From contig JBCBKU010000006.1 in NCBI GenBank assembly GCA_038521345.1, positions 62,001-126,000 of the forward strand: a stretch of DNA of 64,000 nt. Reading direction: 5' to 3'. A program made the translations under genes and the position numbers. This DNA comes from JBCBKU01 sp038521345 (lineage in GTDB: Bacteria > Pseudomonadota > Alphaproteobacteria > Rhodobacterales > Rhodobacteraceae). Shown here one piece after another: positions 34,569-42,399 of the stretch (position 1 is the stretch's first letter; each line of letters begins with the position of its first letter). The notes below the pieces were generated by a model. It did not search any database, was not told the DNA's origin, and worked only from the letters and a program-made list of their open reading frames with translations.

Positions 34569-35257
34569 TGTCTGCCGATCAGCCGCGTGTTCTTGTTGTT
34601 GAAGATGAGCCTGCCCAGCGGGAGGTGCTCGCCTACAATCTCGAAGCCGAAGGGTTCTCGGTCAGCCGGGCCGAATCCGGTGACGAGGCGCTGCTTCTTC
34701 TTCAGGAGGACAATCCTGACATCATCGTTCTCGACTGGATGTTGCCCGGTGTGTCGGGCATCGAAGTCTGTCGGCAAGTGAAGTCGAAGTCGGAAACCCG
34801 CGCCATTCCGATCATCATGCTGTCGGCACGGTCTGAAGAAGTTGACCGGGTGAGGGGGCTTGAAACCGGCGCGGACGACTACGTGATCAAGCCGTATTCC
34901 GTCGTTGAGCTGATGGCCCGGGTGAGATCCCAGCTACGCCGCACGCGCCCGGCCACGGTTGGAGAACGCCTGCAGTTCGACGACATCGTCCTGGATGCCG
35001 AAACGTACAAGGTCACCCGGGGCGACAAGCCGCTCAAGCTTGGTCCGACCGAATTCCGGCTCCTCAGTACGTTCATGGAGAAGCCCGGCCGCGTCTGGAG
35101 CCGGGAACAACTTCTCGACCGGGTCTGGGGCCGCGACATTTATGTCGACACGCGAACCGTGGACGTGCATATCGGACGGCTTCGCAAAGCGCTTTGCCAA
35201 CATGGCGGAGAAGATCCGGTGCGCACCGTGCGTGGCGCCGGATATGCGCTTGGGTGA
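34568..35257 (+). CDS. phoB: Phosphate regulon response regulator PhoB
   Basis: A 229-residue OmpR-type regulator. Receiver domain: acidic pocket VEDEP (11-15), phospho-acceptor Asp56 in IIVLDWMLPG, and conserved Lys in YVIKPYS. The C-terminal winged helix has LKLGPTEFRLLSTFMEKPGR, SREQLLDRVWGRDIYVDTRT and VDVHIGRLRKAL. It presumably binds the Pho box at 28968-28996. The start codon overlaps the phoU stop. Confidence 0.95.
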   Translation: MSADQPRVLVVEDEPAQREVLAYNLEAEGFSVSRAESGDEALLLLQEDNPDIIVLDWMLPGVSGIEVCRQVKSKSETRAIPIIMLSARSEEVDRVRGLETGADDYVIKPYSVVELMARVRSQLRRTRPATVGERLQFDDIVLDAETYKVTRGDKPLKLGPTEFRLLSTFMEKPGRVWSREQLLDRVWGRDIYVDTRTVDVHIGRLRKALCQHGGEDPVRTVRGAGYALG

Positions 35258-35562
35258 TTTTCGCCGCGCTCCGCCGAATTCCGCGGGGAAGAGCATAAAC
35301 CATAGCCGCGGAGCCTTTGATCCAGTAAGCGCATAATCAGTATTATGTTAATAATGATATGAGCGCGCGTATCCGAGATTCCCTAACCCCCTCAATCTCT
35401 TCCGCAGCAAAGCCAGCGTGAAACTCGCGTTAAACCTCAGTCCGCACGCTCAGAGTCTCTCGACGATGCATAGCACTGCGCATAACGTGAATTTGGGGAA
35501 TGGGATGAGTTTCTGATGTTCTTGAACACCGATGTCCGTGGCTTTCGGGCCAGTTGCGGCGA
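35258..35562. other. Intergenic region before the luxR gene
   Basis: About 305 bases without a supported gene. It includes an AT-rich patch with the palindrome ATTAT-GTTA-ATAAT (35342-35355), unusual in this GC-rich DNA and a possible operator or promoter element. No clear terminator for the pst-pho operon was found. Confidence 0.4.
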
Positions 35563-36345
35563 ATGACCATGACGTCGCCGCCGAACCTCATGGAATACAC
35601 CACGCGAATTCTCGACGCCACGAGCATCGAACACGTGTGGACCCATCATCTCTCAAGCATGGCGTCATTCGGGTTCAACCGCCTGCTTTACGGGATGACC
35701 CACAATAGAAGCGCCACGGGGTTCGGAAATACGGACGACATTCTGATACTGTCCAATCACAGTCAGGATTACATCGATCGGCTTCTGAATGGCGGTTTGT
35801 TCCACTCGGCACCCATGTTGCGATGCGCCGCCAACACGATTGGTGCGTTTTCCTGGCGCGACGCCGATGCTTTCGCTGATCCGTGCGATACGAAGGCGCG
35901 CGCGGTTGCAACGTTCAACGAAGCACATGGTGTTGTGGCCGGCTACACGATCAGTTTCCGCTCGGATTCGGTCCGGGACAAGGCCGCCATCGCGCTGACT
36001 GCCCGGATTGGGCTCAGCCAAGATGAGGTTGATGCTATCTGGGCTGAGCACGGCCCACTGATTGAGGCCATGAACGGTATTGCGCATCTGCGGATTTCCG
36101 CCCTGCCCCAAGACCTTCCTGCGCGCAGTTTGTCCCGGCGTCAGCGTGAAGCGCTGGAATGGGTCGGCGATGGCAAGACCATGCAGGACATTGCGCAGAT
36201 CATGGGATTGAAGACGGCCACGGTGGAAAAGCATCTACGGCGGGCCCGGGAGCAACTGGGCGTCGAAACGACAGCGCAGGCCGTACTGAAAGCGTCAGTT
36301 CAGAACCAGATCTTCGTGGTCGAGCAAGACGCTGCGCGCGACTAG
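35563..36345 (+). CDS. LuxR-family transcriptional regulator with autoinducer-binding-type domain (solo)
   Basis: A 260-residue protein. Residues 10-170 resemble an N-acyl-homoserine lactone-binding domain (FGFNRLLYGMT, DYIDRLLNGGLFHSAP, GAFSWRD). The C-terminus is a LuxR helix-turn-helix (SRRQREALEWVGDGKTMQDI and TATVEKHLRRAREQLG). The Trp of FSW is kept, but the conserved Asp before Pro (the acyl-amide contact in TraR) appears to be Ala (SAP). The ligand may therefore not be a standard AHL. No luxI synthase is in the window. The start is uncertain: ATG at 35563 or 35569, or TTG at 35554. Confidence 0.85.
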   Translation: MTMTSPPNLMEYTTRILDATSIEHVWTHHLSSMASFGFNRLLYGMTHNRSATGFGNTDDILILSNHSQDYIDRLLNGGLFHSAPMLRCAANTIGAFSWRDADAFADPCDTKARAVATFNEAHGVVAGYTISFRSDSVRDKAAIALTARIGLSQDEVDAIWAEHGPLIEAMNGIAHLRISALPQDLPARSLSRRQREALEWVGDGKTMQDIAQIMGLKTATVEKHLRRAREQLGVETTAQAVLKASVQNQIFVVEQDAARD

Positions 36346-36660
36346 ACAAATACACTAAGGGTACGGAATTCCTGACTATGCGTTCCGGCAGTGCCGGATA
36401 TTGTGCAAATGTTCCGTGAGTGGTGGCTTTTCTAGCCTTGGAACATTTCTACCGAACGGCTCCTGGATTGCGGGTGGTGTCGGTGGATGTCGGGGTTTCC
36501 CGGCAGGTCGGTTGCGCTCTTGCTTTCTCCTGGGGCGGATCCGGCTTCATTTCGTCGGCGCCAGAACCTCATCCCCAATCTGGTTATGCGCCGATTTCCC
36601 TCGACGGTGCAGCCCCAGTGGCTGCACCGTTTTTCATTGTGTAATCAATCAGCTGCAAGC
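36346..36660 (+). ncRNA. Candidate transcript region ending at a strong terminator
   Basis: No convincing protein is encoded here, although short frames exist (for example 36420-36644, 74 codons, low-quality composition). A 15-base palindrome TCCGGCA-G-TGCCGGA lies at 36384-36398. The region ends in an excellent plus-strand terminator at 36604-36634. It could be a long 3' untranslated region of the luxR gene or an independent small RNA. A promoter could not be assigned. Confidence 0.35.
36604..36634 (+). terminator. Rho-independent terminator
   Basis: ACGGTGCAGCC, loop CCAGT, GGCTGCACCGT gives a perfect 11-bp stem followed by a T-run (TTTTTC counting the base of the stem). The T-run is on the plus strand only, so it terminates transcription coming from the luxR side, not the minus-strand tsf gene. 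Confidence 0.88.
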
Positions 36661-37536
36661 CTAACCTTGAGCGGCTTTTGCGACCTCTGCAGCGAAGTCT
36701 TCCTTTTCGACCTCGATGCCTTCACCAACCTCAAGGCGGACGAAACCGGTGATCTCGATCCCCGCCTCTGTGGCCGCGGCGCCGACCGTCAGGTCGGGAT
36801 TGATTGCGAAGGCCTGGTTCACAAGCGTGACCTCGGACAGGAACTTCTTCATCCGGCCTTCGATCATCTTCTCGATGACCTGTTCCGGTTTGCCCGATTC
36901 CCGGGCCTGTTCGGTTAGAACCTGCTTTTCACGTTCGACCAGCGCCGGATCCAGATCGTCCGCGTTCAGAGAGGCCGGATTGATCGCCGCGATATGCATG
37001 CCGACCTGGCGTGCAACCGCTTCGTTGTCGCCGTTATAGGCAACTAGAACGCCGATCTTGCCCATGCCCTCGGCGGCAGCGTTGTGCACGTAGGCGGCAA
37101 CGCTGCCACCTTCGAGTGCCACCATCCGACGCAGGCTCATGTTCTCGCCGATTTTGGCGATCGCATCCGTGATCAGGGTCGTGACGTCCTTGCCACCGAT
37201 CTCGGTTGTTTTCAGAGCCTCCACGTCCGACACGGTCAGCGCCGTGGTCGCAATGGTCGAAACCATGTTCTGGAACTCTTCGTTCTTCGCAACGAAGTCT
37301 GTCTCAGAGTTCACTTCAACAGCCACGCCCTTGCCGCCCTCGACTTTGACGGCGACCAGCCCCTCGGCGGCCGTCCGGCCCGATTTCTTTGCGGCCTTGG
37401 CAAGGCCCTTGGTGCGCAGCCAGTCCACCGCGGCTTCCATATCGCCATCGGTTTCGGTCAGCGCCTTTTTTGCATCCATCATGCCTGCGCCCGTTTTTTC
37501 GCGCAGCTCCTTCACCAGTGCGGCTGTGATTGCCAT
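36661..37536 (-). CDS. tsf: Translation elongation factor Ts
   Basis: A 291-residue EF-Ts, the guanine nucleotide exchange factor for EF-Tu. N-terminal UBA-like domain with VKELREKTGAGMMDAKKAL, then the core motifs VEVNSETDFVAKN and GKIGVLVAYNG. GAGGAG precedes the ATG at 37536. It lies downstream of rpsB in the usual rpsB-tsf order, with an 81-base gap. Confidence 0.97.
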   Translation of the reverse strand: MAITAALVKELREKTGAGMMDAKKALTETDGDMEAAVDWLRTKGLAKAAKKSGRTAAEGLVAVKVEGGKGVAVEVNSETDFVAKNEEFQNMVSTIATTALTVSDVEALKTTEIGGKDVTTLITDAIAKIGENMSLRRMVALEGGSVAAYVHNAAAEGMGKIGVLVAYNGDNEAVARQVGMHIAAINPASLNADDLDPALVEREKQVLTEQARESGKPEQVIEKMIEGRMKKFLSEVTLVNQAFAINPDLTVGAAATEAGIEITGFVRLEVGEGIEVEKEDFAAEVAKAAQG

Positions 37537-37617
37537 CTTGGCTCTCCTCACGTCTTCCAAAGGGGTCTTTGGGCGCGGTCTACCCGCGCCCTCATGTCAG
37601 TTCCGTGACAGGCGGGT

Positions 37618-38442
37618 TCAGCTTTCGGCCGGAGCCTCTTCCGGCTGCGCCTCGGCTGCATCGGCTTCGGCGATGGCCTCTTCGACGGTGTCGCCTTCGA
37701 AGCCTTCTTCGACGGCATCTGCCATCGCGCCGATATCGACTCCTGCCGCGTCGAGTTGGGCGCTCATTCCGTCCAGAGCGGCGCGGCTGGCCAGATCGCA
37801 ATAAAGCGCGATGGCCCGCGCCGCGTCGTCGTTGCCGGGGATGATGTAATCAATCCCGTCGGGCGAGCAATTCGTGTCGACAACGGCCACGACCGGAATG
37901 CCGAGTTTCCGTGCTTCCGCAATGGCCAGATCTTCCTTGGACACGTCGATCACGAAGAGAAGGTCCGGAACACCGCCCATTTCGCGGATCCCGCCCAGCG
38001 ATGCCTGAAGCTTCGCCTGATCGCGTTCGATGCCCAGGCGTTCCTTTTTGGTCAGGCCCTCGGCGCCTTCCGCCATGCGTTCGTCGATTTCACGCAGGCG
38101 GTTGATCGACTGGCTGACCGTCTTCCAGTTGGTCAGGGTGCCGCCAAGCCAGCGGTGGTTCATGTAGTATTGCGCGCAACGTTCTGCGGCTTCCGCGACG
38201 GGCGTTTGTGCTTGCCGCTTTGTGCCGACGAACAGGACGCGCCCACCCTTTGCGACCGTCTCGCGGATGACATTGAGCGCCGCGTCGAGCATCGGGACGG
38301 TCTGGGTCAGGTCGATGATGTGGATGCCATTCCGATCGCCATAGATGAATTCCGCCATACGCGGATTCCAACGCTGGGTCTGGTGGCCAAAATGAACGCC
38401 CGCTTCAAGAAGCTGACGCATGGAAAACTCTGGCAGAGCCAT
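37618..38442 (-). CDS. rpsB: 30S ribosomal protein S2
   Basis: A 274-residue S2: MRQLLEAGVHFGHQTQRWNP, FVGTKRQAQTPVAEAAERC and IPVVAVVDTNCSPDGIDY. After the usual end of the fold there is an acidic Ala/Glu-rich tail of about 35 residues (EEAIAEADAAEAQPEEAPAE), frequent in alphaproteobacterial S2. A promoter and a leader of about 115 bases precede it. Confidence 0.97.
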   Translation of the reverse strand: MALPEFSMRQLLEAGVHFGHQTQRWNPRMAEFIYGDRNGIHIIDLTQTVPMLDAALNVIRETVAKGGRVLFVGTKRQAQTPVAEAAERCAQYYMNHRWLGGTLTNWKTVSQSINRLREIDERMAEGAEGLTKKERLGIERDQAKLQASLGGIREMGGVPDLLFVIDVSKEDLAIAEARKLGIPVVAVVDTNCSPDGIDYIIPGNDDAARAIALYCDLASRAALDGMSAQLDAAGVDIGAMADAVEEGFEGDTVEEAIAEADAAEAQPEEAPAES

Positions 38443-38487
38443 GGGTCCAAGTCCTTTCCGGTTTCATATCCTCGGCGGCGCCTTGAG

Positions 38488-38503
38488 GTCCCGTGGCCGG
38501 GAC
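38488..38503 (-). promoter_or_regulatory. Hairpin in the rpsB leader
   Basis: On the minus strand GTCCCG, loop GCCA, CGGGAC forms a 6-bp stem about 45-60 bases before the S2 start codon. Ribosomal protein operons often carry leader structures for feedback by their own product, so this is a candidate S2-responsive leader element. The assignment is inferred from position. Confidence 0.4.
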
Positions 38504-38565
38504 AACCGGTGGACCTGCGGGGATGTCTCCCCCGAAGGCCCGGGCACCGCCTGTGAAGTGGCGCG

Positions 38566-38594
38566 CGTATAGCTTCAGGAAACGGTCTTGGCAA
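38566..38594 (-). promoter_or_regulatory. Predicted rpsB-tsf promoter
   Basis: On the minus strand TTGCCA (38594-38589), a 17-base spacer, then TATACG (38571-38566). This is a good housekeeping-sigma match. It predicts a transcription start near 38559 and a leader of about 115 bases before rpsB. Confidence 0.6.
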
Positions 38595-38621
38595 GGCCGG
38601 CCGCCACCCGGTGATCGTGGC

Positions 38622-39236
38622 TCAGGCGGGCGTCGCGTCGATCGCGTCGAACAGGGCTTTCACAGTCTCCGCCGCGGCCGCCAGGATGTCTCTTTTGGCC
38701 GCGTCGCCGTCGCAGGCGGCGGCCATCGCAACGGCACCCGCGGCAAGGGTCAGAATCGCTGAATACCGGGGATCCGTTGCGGGAACGGGTTGGCCTCGGG
38801 CCATTTCCGCAAGGATAGCGGAGCGCGCGCCGGAATAGCCCGCCTTGGCCTCGGGCGTCGCGCGGGCCGCGTCTGCGGTCAGCGCGGCAAGCGTGCAGCC
38901 GGTGCGAATCGTGTCGTGATGGGCCGGATCAAGGTAGTCCGAGAAGATCCGCCGAAGACCCAGCCAGAGAGAGTCGGGGCTGGCCTCGCTGCGCCGTTGG
39001 AGCATCGCGAGCAGCGGATGGTTCACGGCCAGAACTTCGGCAAACAGGGCGGCCTTGGATGCGAAATGGGCATAAAACGCCCCCCGGGTCAGTCCCGCGT
39101 CGGTCATTACCGCGTCGACGCTGACGCCCGCATATCCATAGGCGCGAAAGGCCCGCCCGGCGGCGTCGATGACATTGGCCCGGACGCGGGCGTTGTGCCG
39201 GGCTTTTCGGCTAGGTGTTGTCGTGTTCTGATCCAT
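38622..39236 (-). CDS. TetR-family transcriptional regulator
   Basis: About 204 residues from MDQN. The N-terminal helix-turn-helix is VIDAAGRAFRAYGYAGVSVD followed by AVMTDAGLTRGAFYAHFASK, a clear TetR signature. The C-terminal ligand domain has TGCTLAALTADAARA, as in many AcrR/TetR regulators of the C-terminal 'GCL' group. In-frame Met codons at 39245, 39248 and 39272 are alternative starts; none has a good ribosome-binding site. It is divergent from the MAPEG gene, with a palindrome between them. Confidence 0.85.
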   Translation of the reverse strand: MDQNTTTPSRKARHNARVRANVIDAAGRAFRAYGYAGVSVDAVMTDAGLTRGAFYAHFASKAALFAEVLAVNHPLLAMLQRRSEASPDSLWLGLRRIFSDYLDPAHHDTIRTGCTLAALTADAARATPEAKAGYSGARSAILAEMARGQPVPATDPRYSAILTLAAGAVAMAAACDGDAAKRDILAAAAETVKALFDAIDATPA

Positions 39237-39273
39237 GACGGGCATCATATTTATGATTGCCAGAATGCACAAT

Positions 39274-39286
39274 ATCGGATACCGAT
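39274..39286. promoter_or_regulatory. Operator-like palindrome between TetR and MAPEG genes
   Basis: ATCGG-ATA-CCGAT, a perfect 5-bp inverted repeat with a 3-base centre, in the 88-base divergent interval. TetR-family regulators bind such palindromes and often control the adjacent divergent gene, so this is the likely binding site of the 38622-39236 product. Confidence 0.5.
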
Positions 39287-39324
39287 TCTATATACGATAA
39301 CCATCATATATTCGGGATGCAGCA

Positions 39325-39717
39325 ATGCCTTTGACCGTTACTCCCCTGTATCTTGCGGCCACCGCCGTCCTCATGGCCGTGTTGTCGACCCGGGTCGCCC
39401 TGTTGCGCGGCACACACAATGTGGCCTTGGGGGACGGTGGCGTTCCCAATCTCTTTCTGGCGCAGCGGCGCTTTGGAAATCTGGCCGAGTACGCGGCAAT
39501 GGCCCTTTTGCTTCTGGCGGTCATGGAACTGCAGGGCGTTCCGGCACAGTGGCTCCATGTCTATGGCGCGTCGTTCGTGGCCTTGCGCGTGGCACATCCC
39601 TTGGCGCTCTTTCTTCAGATGGACGCCCCGATCTGGCAAAAGGCACTGCGGTTTCTCAGTGCGGCGGGCACGGCTCTTCTGCTTGTCATTGGGGCGGTGG
39701 CCATCCTAGCCGCCTGA
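39325..39717 (+). CDS. MAPEG-family membrane protein
   Basis: A 130-residue protein with four hydrophobic segments. LFLAQRRFGNLAEYAAMALLL matches the MAPEG (membrane-associated eicosanoid/glutathione metabolism) family core with the R.[FH]GN..E pattern. Bacterial members are presumed glutathione-dependent detoxifying enzymes. It is divergent from a TetR regulator, suggesting induction by a toxic compound. Confidence 0.85.
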   Translation: MPLTVTPLYLAATAVLMAVLSTRVALLRGTHNVALGDGGVPNLFLAQRRFGNLAEYAAMALLLLAVMELQGVPAQWLHVYGASFVALRVAHPLALFLQMDAPIWQKALRFLSAAGTALLLVIGAVAILAA

Positions 39718-39775
39718 CGCCGACACTTGAGCGGGGTCCCTTGCCCACCCGCTGAAAACCGCCCAAGAACGCCCT

Positions 39776-40684
39776 ATGGCGACAATGGACATTCTTTGCA
39801 TCGGATCCGCGCTTTGGGACCAGATCGGGCGGCATGATGGCCCCATGGGGCACGGGGCGGACATGCCCGGGCGAATCCGGACGCGCCCGGGTGGTGTGGC
39901 CATGAACATCGCCCTCACCTTGCGGCGCTTTGGCCTGAATCCGCAGGTTCTGACCGCCCTTGGCAAGGACGAGGCCGGACGGTTGCTTCTTGAGGAGATC
40001 CGGGGCGCGGGTCTTGGTGGCGACTACATCCACATCATGCAGAACCACCCCACGGACCGTTATATGGCCATCGAGGACACAAGCGGTCTCGTTGCCGCGG
40101 TTGCAGACGCGCACACGCTTGAAGCCGCCGGCGATGCAATTCTCGCGCCCTTGCGCAACGGTCCCTTGGGGACGCGGCAAGATCCCTATAGAGGCGCCAT
40201 TGCGCTGGATGGTAACCTGACCGAGGCGCTCTTGTCCGAGATCGCCGCCGATCCCGCATTCGAACGCGCCGATCTTCGCATTGCGCCCGCCTCACCCGGC
40301 AAAGCCGCCCGCCTGGCCCCCCTGCTCGGCCATCCCGGTGCGACGCTTTATGTGAACCGTGCCGAAGCAGGAACGCTGGCCGGTACTCCCGCCGCTTCGA
40401 CGGAGGGCGTGGCTGATACGCTTGTTGCACGTGGCGCGACGCGGGTTTTGGTCACGGATGGCGGGCAACCGGTGGCCGAAGCAGGCCGCGCCGGCCGACG
40501 TACCGCCTGCCCCATTCCGGTGCAAATAGCGCAGATCACCGGAGCCGGAGATACATTCATGGCGGCCCATATCGCCGCTGAACTGGGCGGCGCATCGCCC
40601 GAGGATGCTTTGCAAACGGCATTGGACGCCGCTGCCGGCCATGTCAGCGGCCAACCCGACATGTTGAAGGAAGCCGATCAGTGA
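39776..40684 (+). CDS. psuK: PfkB-family sugar kinase, probable pseudouridine kinase
   Basis: A 302-residue ribokinase-like protein. Signature 1 is RPGGVAMNIALTLRRFG (about 37-53). Signature 2 is ITGAGDTFMAAHIAAEL, with the catalytic Asp in GAGD. Its 3' end overlaps psuG by GTGA. The PsuK-PsuG pair converts pseudouridine to pseudouridine 5'-phosphate and then to uracil and ribose 5-phosphate. The neighbour is what fixes the assignment. Confidence 0.87.
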   Translation: MATMDILCIGSALWDQIGRHDGPMGHGADMPGRIRTRPGGVAMNIALTLRRFGLNPQVLTALGKDEAGRLLLEEIRGAGLGGDYIHIMQNHPTDRYMAIEDTSGLVAAVADAHTLEAAGDAILAPLRNGPLGTRQDPYRGAIALDGNLTEALLSEIAADPAFERADLRIAPASPGKAARLAPLLGHPGATLYVNRAEAGTLAGTPAASTEGVADTLVARGATRVLVTDGGQPVAEAGRAGRRTACPIPVQIAQITGAGDTFMAAHIAAELGGASPEDALQTALDAAAGHVSGQPDMLKEADQ

Positions 40685-41598
40685 CACTGCCTATCCGCCT
40701 TTCCCCGGAGATCGCCCGCGCAAAGGCCGTCGGTCACGCTGTGGTGGCGCTCGAATCCACGATCATCACCCACGGGATGCCCTGGCCCCGCAATGTCGAA
40801 ACGGCACGACAGGTGGAAGCGGAGATCCGACAGGCCGGCGCCGTCCCTGCGACCATCGCTGTCATGGACGGCGAACTGCGGGTGGGGTTGACGAATGACG
40901 AGCTGACCAAGCTTGGCCAGGCAAAAAACGTCGCCAAACTATCGCGAGCCGACATGGCCGCGTGCCTCGTCGCCGGGGGAACTGGTGCCACGACGGTTGC
41001 GGCCACGATGATTGCCGCGCGGGCAGCCGGAATTGATGTGTTCGCAACCGGAGGGATCGGGGGCGTTCACCGCGGTGCGGAAACCAGTTTTGACATTTCC
41101 GCCGACCTGCATGAACTGGCGCGCACGCCGGTCACGGTCGTCTCGGCCGGTGCGAAGGCCATTCTGGACCTTGCGAAGACGCTCGAGGTCCTTGAGACGC
41201 TGGGCGTCCCGGTTTTTGCCTATGGCCAGGACGCGTTGCCTGCCTTTTGGTCGCGCGATGCCGGTTTGGCGGCCCCCTTGCGCGCCGACACGCCCGAACA
41301 TGTTGCCGATGCCCATCTGATGCGCGCAGAACTGGGGCTGGACGGAGGGCAATTGGTGGCCCAGCCACTACCCCAGGACGACGAAATCCCTGCCGACGAC
41401 CTCGCTCCGCTGATCGCCCGTGCGGAGGCGGATGCCGAGCAGAACGGGATCAGCGGCAAGGCGGTGACACCCTATCTACTGGCACGGATCTTCGACCTGA
41501 CGGAGGGCCGCTCGCTCGAGGCGAACATCGCGTTGGTGCGGAACAATGCACGACTTGCCGCAAAAATCGCCATCGCGATCCTCGAAAGACGCACGTGA
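40681..41598 (+). CDS. psuG: Pseudouridine-5'-phosphate glycosidase
   Basis: A 305-residue PsuG. Conserved blocks are VALESTIITHGMPWPRNVE, VPATIAVMDGELRVGL, DMAACLVAGGTGATTVAATM, ATGGIGGVHRGAETSFDIS and VSAGAKAILDLAKTLEVLET. These contain the metal-site and catalytic residues (the ES and HG blocks and the Lys in GAKAILD). It starts with GTG inside the psuK stop. A DUF502 gene follows 79 bases later. Confidence 0.95.
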   Translation: MTLPIRLSPEIARAKAVGHAVVALESTIITHGMPWPRNVETARQVEAEIRQAGAVPATIAVMDGELRVGLTNDELTKLGQAKNVAKLSRADMAACLVAGGTGATTVAATMIAARAAGIDVFATGGIGGVHRGAETSFDISADLHELARTPVTVVSAGAKAILDLAKTLEVLETLGVPVFAYGQDALPAFWSRDAGLAAPLRADTPEHVADAHLMRAELGLDGGQLVAQPLPQDDEIPADDLAPLIARAEADAEQNGISGKAVTPYLLARIFDLTEGRSLEANIALVRNNARLAAKIAIAILERRT

Positions 41599-41677
41599 CC
41601 CTGTCCCAACCGCGCCGGAGTTGTATGGACCCGGCGATCCGCCTATTTTCAAAGCATCGAGTTGGGCCAGAGATCGC

Positions 41678-42397
41678 ATGAACGACCGCACGGACATTTC
41701 TCAGATCAATGCCCCGCCGCGGCGGAAGAACAGCCTTTGGGGCGGATTGCGCGCGAGTTTCTTAACCGGGCTGATCGTGATCGTTCCGATTGCCGTTACG
41801 GCTTGGCTAATCTGGACCGTAATCGGCTGGATTGACGGTTGGGTCCTGCCCTTCGTCCCCGATCGCTGGCAGCCCGAGCAATATATCGGGATCAACCTGC
41901 GCGGGGTTGGGCTGATCTTCTTCTTCCTCTTCACGATCCTTGTGGGCTGGGTCGCCAAGGGGCTGATTGGGCGGTCCCTTCTCCGGTGGGCCGAAGGGGT
42001 TGTGGAAACACTGCCGGTCGTCCGTACAATCTACGGAGGCGTCAAGCAGATCGCCGAAACGGTCTTCAACCACTCGAACACGAGTTTCGAAAAGGCTTGT
42101 CTGGTGGAATATCCGCGGAAGGGTATCTGGGCGATCGCCTTCATCTCGACCCCGGCCCGCGGCGAAATCGATGCCGGTATTCCGGTCGACGACCAGAAGA
42201 TCTCGGTCTTTCTGCCGACCACACCCAACCCGACGTCCGGTTTCCTCTTGTTTGTCCCACGCGCCGATGTGATCGAACTGGATATGGGGGTCGAGGACGC
42301 GGCCAAACTGATCATCTCGGCCGGTCTGGTTTATCCGGCGGGGACCGAAACGCCGCGCGAAGATCCGGTCGCGATCGAAAAACCGGCGGCCGAGTAG
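41678..42397 (+). CDS. DUF502-family membrane protein
   Basis: A 239-residue protein with two strong membrane spans (about 25-50 and 70-92) and a soluble C-terminal domain. LRASFLTGLIVIVPIAVTAW, PVVRTIYGGVKQIAETV and FLPTTPNPTSGFLLFVPR are hallmarks of DUF502. The function is unknown. The ATG at 41678 is preferred over a start at 41546 inside psuG. A plant relative (LCV-like COV proteins) affects vascular patterning, which does not help here. Confidence 0.88.
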   Translation: MNDRTDISQINAPPRRKNSLWGGLRASFLTGLIVIVPIAVTAWLIWTVIGWIDGWVLPFVPDRWQPEQYIGINLRGVGLIFFFLFTILVGWVAKGLIGRSLLRWAEGVVETLPVVRTIYGGVKQIAETVFNHSNTSFEKACLVEYPRKGIWAIAFISTPARGEIDAGIPVDDQKISVFLPTTPNPTSGFLLFVPRADVIELDMGVEDAAKLIISAGLVYPAGTETPREDPVAIEKPAAE

Positions 42398-42399
42398 GC

